NCBI GenBank assembly: GCA_030523425.1
Contig: JAUNIP010000002.1
Coordinates: 1 to 64,000, forward strand
Direction of reading: 5' to 3'
Origin: Coriobacteriia bacterium
Lineage (GTDB): Bacteria; Actinomycetota; Coriobacteriia; Coriobacteriales; Eggerthellaceae
Length of the DNA stretch: 64,000 nucleotides
Positions within the stretch are counted from its first letter, which is position 1. Every line of letters starts with the position of its first letter. The position numbers were made by a program, and so were the translations under genes. Below, piece by piece: positions 16,942-24,427 of this stretch. The notes under the pieces were generated by a model that was not told the DNA's origin, made no database searches, and was given only the letters and a program-made list of their open reading frames with translations.

Positions 16942-18768
16942 TTAGGCTGCGGCTTCTTTCTTCTTGCCGCCGCCGAAGATGATCTTGGCGCCCTTCACGG
17001 CCAGCACAATGGCCAGCACGAACAGCAGGATGGCAATGATCAGCTGAGCAGCAACGCCCATCGCGCCGCCGGCCTGCTTGGCCAACACGTCGGCGGGCCC
17101 CATGAACAGCTGGATCTTTGCCCAGCCGGTCTGCGCCAGCGAAGTAAGCGTGACAATGAGCATGAACACCATGGGGATGTAGAACATCTTGTTGTTGCGG
17201 CCCGCATTGCCCAGCCATGCGCACACGGCCAACAGCGCCAGGGCTGCCAGCAGCTGGTTGGCAGCGCCGAACAGCGGCCAGATGATGGTGTAGCCGGTCA
17301 TACCCAAGCCAACGCCCAGCAGCACGGTCACCACGGTGGCCACGTAGGGGTTCACCAGCACCTTGCGCACGCCGGTGATCTGGCGCGGATCTTCGCCCAC
17401 CTTGGTGAACAGTTCCTGGAACATCATGCGGCCAATGCGGGTGGCGGTGTCCAAGGAAGTCAGGCAGAAGGCGGAAACGGCCAAGATCAGCAGCGAATAC
17501 GCAATGCTGACGATGTCGGCAGAGCTAAGCCCCGGGATGGTGCCAATCATCTGGGAAAGACCCTGGGCGAAGATGGCGGTGGGGGTGGTGTAACCAGCCG
17601 CGCCGCTGATGTAGTTGCCGTACACGTAAGCCACAGCGCACAGCGAAATGATGGCCAGCAGGCATTCCAGCAGCATGCCGCCGTAGGCGATGGGCTGCGC
17701 ATGGGATTCCCTGTCAAGCTGCTTGGACGTGGTGCCGGAAGCCACCAAGGAATGGAAGCCGGAAATGGCACCGCAGGCGATGGTCACGAACAGGGCCGGG
17801 AACAGGCCGCCGGTGGCAGCTGCGGAAGCAGCATTGCCGGAAGCCGCCAAGGCTTCCTTCTTCACGGCGGTGGCGTCGAAGCTGGTGAAGGCGGGAATTT
17901 CCAGATTGCCGGCAGATCCGGTAACGGAAGCGCCCACAATGCCCACAACGGCCAAAATGATCATGCCGTACAGCAGGTAGCTGGACAGATAGTCACGCGG
18001 CTGCAGCAAAATCCACACGGGGGTGACCGAAGCCACCAAAATGTAGATGCCGATGATGATCATCCACGTGGTGGAATCCAGCTGGATAACCGGGAAGTTG
18101 TAGCCGATAGCGGTGATTGCGATGATGACCACGATGGCGCCGATGATGTTCACCGCGCCCGGGATGTTGCGGCCGCGGGTGAGCAGGCCCCAAATGACGG
18201 CCACCACAATGAACAGCACCGAAATCATGGCGGTGCGGCTGTTGGCCAGGTTGCTGGCGGTCACGCTGGCGGCCTTGGCGGGATCATCGGGCACCGCAGC
18301 CACGGCGAAAGTACCAGCCACGATAGAAGCGAATGCAGCCACGACCAGCACCAAGGTCAAGAACGCGAACACGCAGAACAGCTTCTTGGCGGAGTCGTCA
18401 ATGTTTTCGCCCACCACAGCAGCCAGCGTTTGGCCCTTGTGGCGCAGCGAAGCGAACAGCGAACCGAAGTCGTGCATGGCACCGAAGAAGATGCCGCCGA
18501 TGAGCACCCACAAAAACACGGGCACCCAGCCAAACACGGCAGCCTGGATGGGGCCGTTGATGGGACCCGCGCCGGCGATGGACGAAAAGTGATGGCCGAT
18601 GACCACGTACGGCTTCGCGGGAACGTAGTCCACGCCGTCTTCCATGCTGTGGGCAGGAGTTTCACGGGAATCGTCCACGCCCCACTGCTTGGCCAGCCAA
18701 CCGCCATAGAAGATATAACCCAAAATAAGGATTACAGCACCTACCAGCAGAAGCAATAAAGCATTCAT
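16942..18768 (-). CDS. cstA: CstA-family carbon starvation / pyruvate transporter
   Basis: The 608-residue polytopic membrane protein has about 15-16 hydrophobic segments. Family signatures: GYIFYGGWLAKQWGVDD at the N-terminus, YVPAKPYVVIGHHFSSIAGAGPI (residues 48-70) and the GPIQAAVFGW that follows, then a PRDYLSSYLL motif mid-protein. CstA and BtsT import peptides or pyruvate by proton symport when carbon is scarce. The C-terminus ends with a basic GGGKKKEAAA tail. A strong GGAGG overlaps the end of the upstream gene, which lies 6 bp away, so the two are translationally linked. The C-terminus suits the shorter actinobacterial/Firmicute form over the 700-residue E. coli form. Confidence 0.92.
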   Translation of the reverse strand: MNALLLLLVGAVILILGYIFYGGWLAKQWGVDDSRETPAHSMEDGVDYVPAKPYVVIGHHFSSIAGAGPINGPIQAAVFGWVPVFLWVLIGGIFFGAMHDFGSLFASLRHKGQTLAAVVGENIDDSAKKLFCVFAFLTLVLVVAAFASIVAGTFAVAAVPDDPAKAASVTASNLANSRTAMISVLFIVVAVIWGLLTRGRNIPGAVNIIGAIVVIIAITAIGYNFPVIQLDSTTWMIIIGIYILVASVTPVWILLQPRDYLSSYLLYGMIILAVVGIVGASVTGSAGNLEIPAFTSFDATAVKKEALAASGNAASAAATGGLFPALFVTIACGAISGFHSLVASGTTSKQLDRESHAQPIAYGGMLLECLLAIISLCAVAYVYGNYISGAAGYTTPTAIFAQGLSQMIGTIPGLSSADIVSIAYSLLILAVSAFCLTSLDTATRIGRMMFQELFTKVGEDPRQITGVRKVLVNPYVATVVTVLLGVGLGMTGYTIIWPLFGAANQLLAALALLAVCAWLGNAGRNNKMFYIPMVFMLIVTLTSLAQTGWAKIQLFMGPADVLAKQAGGAMGVAAQLIIAILLFVLAIVLAVKGAKIIFGGGKKKEAAA

Positions 18769-18774
18769 GAAGCA

Positions 18775-19443
18775 CTACCTCCTAAACAGTTTCTTCTTTG
18801 CGGGCAAGCCCAGTGCGCTTTCAAGCTGCGGCACCAAGTCTTTGCCCATATTGTTGGTAAACACTTGCTTGGTACTTACGCTTACAGCCGCCAACCGCAG
18901 GTCGGCCCATCCTTCAACCCCCAGCTTGAATTCCTTGTGGAAGCGGGTCTTGCGGATAAGCTTCACGGCTTGCGCATCCACAGATTCGGCGACTAGCACC
19001 AGCGAAATATAGCTGGTCATGTGGTTTGGTTCCGGATGCACCTTCTTCAAGGCTTCTTCGGTCATAAACGCAATCCACGTGCGCACTTCGTCTGCGGAAA
19101 GAGTGCGGGCAACTTCGAAGAACAGGTATTCATGAGCATCGACTTCCCACAGTTTCGCGCTCTTGACGAGAACGTACTTCTCGCCATGAGAGTGAAACTC
19201 GGCATAGCCCGGAAAAAGATGGCCTCCAAAGGAATAATCCCTGGAAACGTCAAACCATGTTTCATGGGCTACCAGCAGTTTCTTCAGAACCTGATGCGGT
19301 TGGTCAAGGTTTTGAAGATCGTCATCCTGGTCGCTTTTGGCGTCCACGATGGAGCACCCTTCTGCCTTTTGCTGGTCGGCGCCGCTGTTTGTAGCGTCAA
19401 CCACCCGGTCTGGCTCCGCCTGTTCGGCCAAGTTTGCACACAC
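18775..19443 (-). CDS. Hypothetical protein co-transcribed with cstA
   Basis: About 222 residues, soluble by composition, with no signal or membrane segment. The well-structured part begins near VLKKLLVAHETWFDV, continues through a YSFGGHLFPGYAEFHSHGEKYVL strand region, a WIAFMTEEALKKV helix and SLVLVAESVDAQAVKLI, and ends GLPAKKKLFRR, mixing strands and helices like a small single-domain enzyme or binding protein. The N-terminal 50 residues are Asp/Gln-rich and may be disordered. The start is uncertain: GTG 19443 is chosen, with TTG 19464 and ATG 19512 as alternatives; a TATACT lies at 19471-19476 on this strand. The last codons form the ribosome site for cstA, which implies a functional link to the transporter (inference). 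No family recognised. Confidence 0.7.
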   Translation of the reverse strand: MCANLAEQAEPDRVVDATNSGADQQKAEGCSIVDAKSDQDDDLQNLDQPHQVLKKLLVAHETWFDVSRDYSFGGHLFPGYAEFHSHGEKYVLVKSAKLWEVDAHEYLFFEVARTLSADEVRTWIAFMTEEALKKVHPEPNHMTSYISLVLVAESVDAQAVKLIRKTRFHKEFKLGVEGWADLRLAAVSVSTKQVFTNNMGKDLVPQLESALGLPAKKKLFRR

Positions 19444-19561
19444 CCCTTTCAGCGTACATACCAACTTGTGAAGTATATGTGAAGAAACCCAACAGATTGG
19501 CGGAAATGGCAAATATTTTGCGAAGGGAAGGACGCGCGCGCGAACGGCCGCTTAAGGCCGC

Positions 19562-19588
19562 GAAAAAGCCTGGCACAGGGCCAGGCTT
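19562..19588 (-). terminator. Intrinsic terminator after tRNA-Arg
   Basis: AAGCCTGGC and GCCAGGCTT form a 9-bp stem (19566-19588), followed on the minus strand by TTTCG after the stem Ts. It lies 12 nt past the tRNA 3' end. Confidence 0.85.
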
Positions 19589-19599
19589 GCGAAAACAAA

Positions 19600-19675
19600 T
19601 GGTGCCCCCGAGATGATTCGAACATCCGACGCACGGTTTAGGAAACCGACGCTCTATCCCCTGAGCTACGGGGGC
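19600..19675 (-). tRNA. tRNA-Arg(CCT)
   Basis: A 76-nt cloverleaf read on the minus strand: acceptor GCCCCCG/CGGGGGC, a D-arm GCTC...GAGC, anticodon loop TTCCTAA giving anticodon CCU (codon AGG), TTCGAATC T-loop and encoded CCA (19600-19602). It sits between the shikimate-kinase-like gene and its own terminator. Confidence 0.95.
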
Positions 19676-19697
19676 AGCGTTCGCTATTCTACCACGG

Positions 19698-20225
19698 TTA
19701 CTGTTCGCAGGCACCTTTTAATGCGGCGGCAACTTTGCGCGCGGCGGCGGTTATAGAAAGCCCTTCAACATTCACGGTTACCTGGGCATACGTTTCATAC
19801 AGCGGCATGCGTTCAGCGAACAGTTGCTCCAGGTTGGAGCTTATGCCTTCCTGCATGACCACGCCTCGGTCTTCGAAGTCCAACAGCCGTGTTTTCAGTT
19901 CTTCGCAGGAAACCTGCAAATACACCACCGGACCTAAGGTGCGCAGGTGATCCATGGCTGCAGGCGAATAGATGGCGCTGCCGCCCGTGGCAATCACGGT
20001 GGGCGTTTCGGGGTGTATGCCGCACAGCACGCTGCTTTCCAAGGCTATGAAGGCTTGCGTGCCTTGGGTGTCTATGACCGTTTGCAAGGTAGACCCGCAG
20101 GCTTGCTGGATAAGCAGGTCCGCGTCCACGAACTGGTAGTTCATGATTTTCGCCAGCACCACGCCTAAGGTGGATTTGCCTACGCCGGGCATGCCTATCA
20201 GTACTATGTTCGGGAGTTGCTCCAT
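19698..20225 (-). CDS. aroK: Shikimate kinase family protein, atypical substrate site
   Basis: The 175-residue P-loop kinase has shikimate kinase layout. Walker A is GMPGVGKST (residues 11-19), followed by FVDADLLIQ (the DxD that binds Mg2+ and substrate), then ATGGSAIYS in place of the usual TGGG, a DRGVVM lid segment and ERMPLYETYA with the conserved Arg of the ER.plY motif. The family normally has FRxxE with an Arg that clamps shikimate; here the equivalent segment is AFIALES, so that Arg is missing, and the third Gly of GGG is Ser. It may still phosphorylate shikimate or may have shifted to another small hydroxylated substrate. It follows the DUF2207 gene by 16 bp. Confidence 0.75.
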   Translation of the reverse strand: MEQLPNIVLIGMPGVGKSTLGVVLAKIMNYQFVDADLLIQQACGSTLQTVIDTQGTQAFIALESSVLCGIHPETPTVIATGGSAIYSPAAMDHLRTLGPVVYLQVSCEELKTRLLDFEDRGVVMQEGISSNLEQLFAERMPLYETYAQVTVNVEGLSITAAARKVAAALKGACEQ

Positions 20226-20241
20226 GGTGGGTCCTTAGCGG

Positions 20242-22056
20242 TTATGCGTTGCGTTTCAGCAGTTCGACGGCATAGCAGCACTGCCATAACGCATCTTGAT
20301 CGCCGGCGGTTTCCGCGCTGTTAAGGGGCGCCAAATCTTCAGCAGTCAAGCCGGATTGTTCGCTTAGTAGCGCGTGTGCCTTGCGGAGGCCTTCGGCTTT
20401 CAGGTTGAACAGGCACGCATACGGCATTAAGGCTGCAAGTTGGGCCGCATCCACGGCTGGCGCATCGGCGCTTTCGCTTTTGATCCAGGTGCGCAAAGCC
20501 TTTGCCTTGGCTACGATTTCGTTGCCAACGGGCGTGCGGCGCGGCACGTAATTGGCCAGCACCGCCACCATGGCCGCAGTGGCAAGGCAGCCCACCAGCA
20601 CCACGGCGTGCCCCAAAAAGAAGAACAGCCCCAGCCCTGCGGCGGCCGTCACCAGCGCCAACAGCAGCAGGCGCACCTGCCACGTGCGGCCGCCCGGTTC
20701 CAGGTAAGCGTCTTGGTCGAACTGGTCATTCAAGGTGTTGCACCAGTCCATGACGGCTTGGGAATACGCTTGGGCTTGGTTGTTCTTGCAGTTTTCAAGC
20801 TGTGCGGCCGAAAGGCTGGTTTCGCCTTGTGCCACTTGGTCGAACAGGAAGGAAAGGGTTGCTTGGTCTATGGGCTTCAGCTGGTCTTCTTGCAGGTTGG
20901 CGCGGCTCAGCACAATGCCTTCTTCTTTCCGCGTAGCGCTCACGGCACCCTTCACCACCAAGTAGTTCAAGGCGGCGTGCAGGTCCAAGGGATTCTTTCG
21001 GTTCCAGCGCCAGATTTGGCCCACAGTGGACGGGTGCAGCGCACGGTCGCAAAACACGGGCTGTGTCCAATATTCGCCCCGGAACTGGGGCAGGCGCACG
21101 CGCCCGTGCCGCACATACATGCATACGCTGAACAGCAGCACAATCAGGCACGCCACCAGGCAATACGCATCGAATGTGTAGTTGTTTATGCTGCGCAGGT
21201 GCCATGCGTCAACCCAGGCGGCTTCTTCGGTTTGGGCGGTGGAAAGATGCAGCTGGCTGCTGTGCTGGCTGGCAAAACGCGGGCTTAAGTTGGTCATCCA
21301 CGAAGTAGGGAAGCATATGCGCAGGTCGGAATATTGCCACACCTGCACGTTGCTTACCGCATGGGTGATCACGCCGTCTTCGCTTACTTCCACCGAAGAA
21401 GTTTCGGGCCCGTGGCTCCATGCGAACACGTTTTGCTGCACCTGGTCGGCGTCCGCGGGCGTGGGCAGCAACACGGTGGTGATGGCTTCCTGGGTGGTGA
21501 CGGTGCTGGTTCCCGGCGCCACCGACCAGTTCACTTCGGTAACGTCCCTGTACGCTGTGACCGCTTCGTCTAAGGTGTAGTCGATGGAAACGGTGACCTG
21601 TCCTGTGGACAGCGGGTAGAACAGGTAAAAGCAGTGTTGGTCGGTGTCAACGGCATAGGCGTGGTAGTTTGGCGTGGCTTGGGTGGTCCGCCATGTTGGG
21701 TTGAAGGGCGCGCGCGAAAGCTCTAGGGCTTCGGTGGTCTGCCCTTCGCCGTCAAGCAGCGTCAGGCGGGCGGACTGCATGGTGAAGTCGGTCTTTTCGC
21801 CCATGTTGTCTAAGTCCCACGTAAGGCGGTCGCAGTCTTCGTTGATAACATACGTGCGCTGTTCGGTCACGTGGATGGACCCATTGGTGTCTACTTGCAA
21901 CAGGGTGTTCGACTTGGAAAGGAAGTACGGTTCCGCCGAAGTAGCGCTTTGGGGCAGCGTGAAGTAGGTGTGTGCAATGTATGCGCAAGCGGCCACCATG
22001 ATGACCACCGCGAACACGCTGATAATTACCCTGGTATGATCCTTGGAAAACCGCAT
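20242..22056 (-). CDS. DUF2207-type membrane protein
   Basis: The 604-residue protein starts at ATG 22056 behind GGGAAAGG. Residues 9-32 are a signal-anchor. An extracellular beta-rich region follows (residues 45-290), beginning VDTNGSIHVTEQRTYVI, which matches the DUF2207 opening (dGsi.VtE). Residues 300-325 are a second membrane helix. The cytoplasmic segment (330-465) includes VGQIWRWNRKNPLDLHAALNYLVVKGAV, the winged-helix-like part typical of the C-terminal half of DUF2207 proteins. Two more adjacent membrane helices lie near residues 485-530. DUF2207 proteins are of unknown function, common in Actinobacteria. It is probably co-transcribed with the aroK-like gene. Confidence 0.85.
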   Translation of the reverse strand: MRFSKDHTRVIISVFAVVIMVAACAYIAHTYFTLPQSATSAEPYFLSKSNTLLQVDTNGSIHVTEQRTYVINEDCDRLTWDLDNMGEKTDFTMQSARLTLLDGEGQTTEALELSRAPFNPTWRTTQATPNYHAYAVDTDQHCFYLFYPLSTGQVTVSIDYTLDEAVTAYRDVTEVNWSVAPGTSTVTTQEAITTVLLPTPADADQVQQNVFAWSHGPETSSVEVSEDGVITHAVSNVQVWQYSDLRICFPTSWMTNLSPRFASQHSSQLHLSTAQTEEAAWVDAWHLRSINNYTFDAYCLVACLIVLLFSVCMYVRHGRVRLPQFRGEYWTQPVFCDRALHPSTVGQIWRWNRKNPLDLHAALNYLVVKGAVSATRKEEGIVLSRANLQEDQLKPIDQATLSFLFDQVAQGETSLSAAQLENCKNNQAQAYSQAVMDWCNTLNDQFDQDAYLEPGGRTWQVRLLLLALVTAAAGLGLFFFLGHAVVLVGCLATAAMVAVLANYVPRRTPVGNEIVAKAKALRTWIKSESADAPAVDAAQLAALMPYACLFNLKAEGLRKAHALLSEQSGLTAEDLAPLNSAETAGDQDALWQCCYAVELLKRNA

Positions 22057-22174
22057 GTGCCTTTCCCTGCTGCGAAAACGCTTCCTGCTTACGTTCTTGC
22101 AAGTTTCGAACGCACAGGGTATCATAGCAAACTGCACCTTGTGGGTGCGGGGAACCCGATAGGGCCCCTTTTGC

Positions 22175-22265
22175 GGAGAGCTGACCGAGAGGCCGAAGGT
22201 GCTCGCCTGCTAAGCGAGTATACTCCAAAAGAGTATCTGGGGTTCGAATCCCCAGCTCTCCGCCA
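22175..22265 (+). tRNA. tRNA-Ser(GCT)
   Basis: A 91-nt class II tRNA with acceptor GGAGAGC/GCTCTCC, anticodon stem CTCGC/GCGAG with loop CTGCTAA (anticodon GCU, codons AGC/AGU), a long variable arm (TACTCC...GAGTA), a TTCGAATC T-loop and encoded CCA. Confidence 0.96.
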
Positions 22266-22277
22266 CCGCAACCAACC

Positions 22278-22297
22278 GAGCCCCCCTTTGGGGGCTC
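22278..22297 (+). terminator. Intrinsic terminator of tRNA-Ser
   Basis: GAGCCCCC and GGGGGCTC form a perfect 8-bp stem with a CTTT loop, followed by GTTGCTTTTA. It begins 12 nt after the tRNA CCA. Confidence 0.85.
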
Positions 22298-22320
22298 GTT
22301 GCTTTTATGGGCTCTCCTGC

Positions 22321-22357
22321 AAAAGACCAGCCCCCGGAAACCATGTCCGGGGGCTGG
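22321..22357 (-). terminator. Intrinsic terminator of the cell-wall signalling operon
   Basis: CCAGCCCCCGGA (22327-22338) pairs perfectly with TCCGGGGGCTGG (22346-22357), loop of 7. TCTTTT follows on the minus strand. It lies 35 bp after the pknB stop and faces the tRNA-Ser terminator. Confidence 0.9.
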
Positions 22358-22391
22358 GGAATTGCTTCGGGCTGTTCGCGGGGGCGGTGCG

Positions 22392-24341
22392 CTAGTTGCC
22401 GCCGCCGCTTTCGCTGTTCACGCTTGCGGTGTTGGTGTTGCCGTTGGTGGTGTTGCCGCCTTGGGTGGTCAGCCAGATGTTTTGGCCTTGGGTGCCCTTG
22501 CCGGTGTCGCTTTGGTTGATGACCACGGCGTTGCCGTCATCGGGGCCGGAAACGCTGACTATGAAGCCGGCCGTGGACATTTTGCCTCGGGCAACCGAAA
22601 GGGTGTCGCCGATAACGTAAGGGATGTCAATCCTGCTAGACCCGGTGCTCACATAGATGGTCACCGTCTTGCCGGTTTCAAGCTTGCCGGAAGAGGGATC
22701 TTGCTTGTACACGTTGCCGGAAGCAACCTGCTCGCTTTCGCCGGTTTGCACTTCCACCTTGAAGCCTGCGGCTTCTAGCGTGCTTATGGCCTGAGACTGT
22801 TCGTAGTTCACCACATTGGGAACGGTCACGGTTTCAACGCCTAGCGACAGGCAATACTGCACGGTGGTTCCCTTGGAAACCTTTTCGTTGGCGGCGGGGC
22901 TTTGGCTCATAATCCTGCCTTGCTCAACGTCGGCGGAGTAGTCGGCATTGCCGGCCACCGACTTCAGACCCAGCTTGGAAAGCGCGGCTTGCGCTTCAGC
23001 AGCGGTCATGTTCTTCAAATCGGGCACCACAATTTGTTCCACGCCTGAAGAAACCACCAAGTTCACAGCGCTGCCTTCGTCTTTGCGGGTGCCGGAAGTG
23101 GGGTCTTGGCTGATGACTTTTCCTTCGGCCACGGTGTCGCTGTTGGCATAGGTGACGCTGCCCACCTTCAGCTTCTGGTCGGTCAGCAGCGTGGTGGCTT
23201 CCTCTAACGAACGGTTGGTCACGTCCGGCACGCTGATGTTACCGCCTTGGCCGAAGATGAACAGGGCCGCAGCGGCAACGATGGCGATGGCGGCAATGAT
23301 GGCCACCACTATGCCCACCGTGCGGCCGGTGCTGTTCTTCTTCGGCGGGTTGTCCGTGGGGGTTTTGTACACCACGTTGCTTTCGGGCTGCCTGGTGCCA
23401 GTGGCGGGCATGCTGGGCATAACCTGGGTTGCCGTGCCCACGGCCACAGGTGCTGCCACGCCGCCCATCAGCTGCGTGCTGGCGTTGGAGAACGTGTTGC
23501 CCACGGCCACCGGGCGTCCTGCCAGGTAGTCATTCAGCGCATGGCGCATGTCAAGTGCGGTGGTGAAGCGGTTTGCCGGGTCTTTCGCCATGGCCTTCAA
23601 GATGATGGCCTCTAGCGCCGGGTCGATTTCGTTGTTGATGGCGCGCGGCGGCACGGGCTCTTCGCTTACTTGCTTCATGGCCACGCTTACGGCGTCCGGG
23701 CCATCGAAGGGCAGTTGGCCGGTGGCGGCCTCATACATGACCACGCCTAGCGAATAGATGTCGCTGGAGGGGCCTAACGTTTTGCCTTGCGCCTGTTCAG
23801 GGCTGATGTAGTGCGCGGTGCCCAACACGCTAGATGTCTGCGTGAGCCCGGCGTTCTTCGCGCGCGCAATGCCGAAGTCCATCACCTTGATGTTGCCGTC
23901 CGGCTGCACCATGATGTTTTGCGGCTTGATGTCGCGGTGGATGATGTCTTGATTGTGGGCCACAGAAAGCGCTTGGCATACCTGGGAACCAATTTCTGCC
24001 ACCTTGCGTTGGTTGATGGCGCCGCGTTGGGAAACGCCGGTCTTCAGATCGGCTCCGCGGACGAATTCCATCACAATGTAGTATTGGCCCCCGTCTTGGC
24101 CCCAGTCATAAATATTGACAATGTAGGGGCTTTGCAGGTTGGCGGCCGACGCTGCTTCTTGGCGGAAACGCTTGGTGAAGGTTTCGTCTTCCGCGTATTG
24201 GGGCAGCATCACCTTGACCGCCACGGGCCGGCCTAATACGTTATCGGTGGCGCGGTACACTTCGGCCATACCACCCAAGCCCACGCGGTCTTCGATGGTA
24301 TATCGGTTGCCAAGAGTCCTGCCTGTCATGCTTCCGGTCAC
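22392..24341 (-). CDS. pknB: Ser/Thr protein kinase with four PASTA domains
   Basis: PknB/Stk-type kinases sense muropeptides or lipid II outside the cell through PASTA domains and phosphorylate wall and division proteins inside. The 649-residue product has a kinase domain at residues 12-275: GLGGMAEV loop, VAVKVM Lys, HRDIKPQNIMV catalytic loop, DFGIAR and YISPEQA. An Asn/Ala/Gly-rich juxtamembrane part and one membrane helix (about 345-368) follow, then four PASTA repeats (SVPDVTNRS, IVVPDLKNMT, VTVPNVVNYE and IDIPYVIGDT). The GTG start has AAGGAG 7 nt upstream. It is last in the FHA/PP2C/FtsW-PBP operon, after an 86-bp gap carrying its own -10-like box. Confidence 0.95.
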   Translation of the reverse strand: MTGSMTGRTLGNRYTIEDRVGLGGMAEVYRATDNVLGRPVAVKVMLPQYAEDETFTKRFRQEAASAANLQSPYIVNIYDWGQDGGQYYIVMEFVRGADLKTGVSQRGAINQRKVAEIGSQVCQALSVAHNQDIIHRDIKPQNIMVQPDGNIKVMDFGIARAKNAGLTQTSSVLGTAHYISPEQAQGKTLGPSSDIYSLGVVMYEAATGQLPFDGPDAVSVAMKQVSEEPVPPRAINNEIDPALEAIILKAMAKDPANRFTTALDMRHALNDYLAGRPVAVGNTFSNASTQLMGGVAAPVAVGTATQVMPSMPATGTRQPESNVVYKTPTDNPPKKNSTGRTVGIVVAIIAAIAIVAAAALFIFGQGGNISVPDVTNRSLEEATTLLTDQKLKVGSVTYANSDTVAEGKVISQDPTSGTRKDEGSAVNLVVSSGVEQIVVPDLKNMTAAEAQAALSKLGLKSVAGNADYSADVEQGRIMSQSPAANEKVSKGTTVQYCLSLGVETVTVPNVVNYEQSQAISTLEAAGFKVEVQTGESEQVASGNVYKQDPSSGKLETGKTVTIYVSTGSSRIDIPYVIGDTLSVARGKMSTAGFIVSVSGPDDGNAVVINQSDTGKGTQGQNIWLTTQGGNTTNGNTNTASVNSESGGGN

Positions 24342-24383
24342 GATTTAGCTCCTTTTGGTCACATGTGAAAGGCATTCATGCAT

Positions 24384-24389
24384 AGTATA
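24384..24389 (-). promoter_or_regulatory. TATACT -10 box in front of pknB
   Basis: On the minus strand TATACT stands about 43 bp before the GTG of pknB inside an 86-bp AT-richer gap. No good -35 is present (GGGTAT at a 17-bp spacing). It may give the kinase a separate transcript besides operon read-through. Confidence 0.4.
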
Positions 24390-24427
24390 AATTCGTACCA
24401 TTCAGAATACCCCATTTCTTCCAAATC

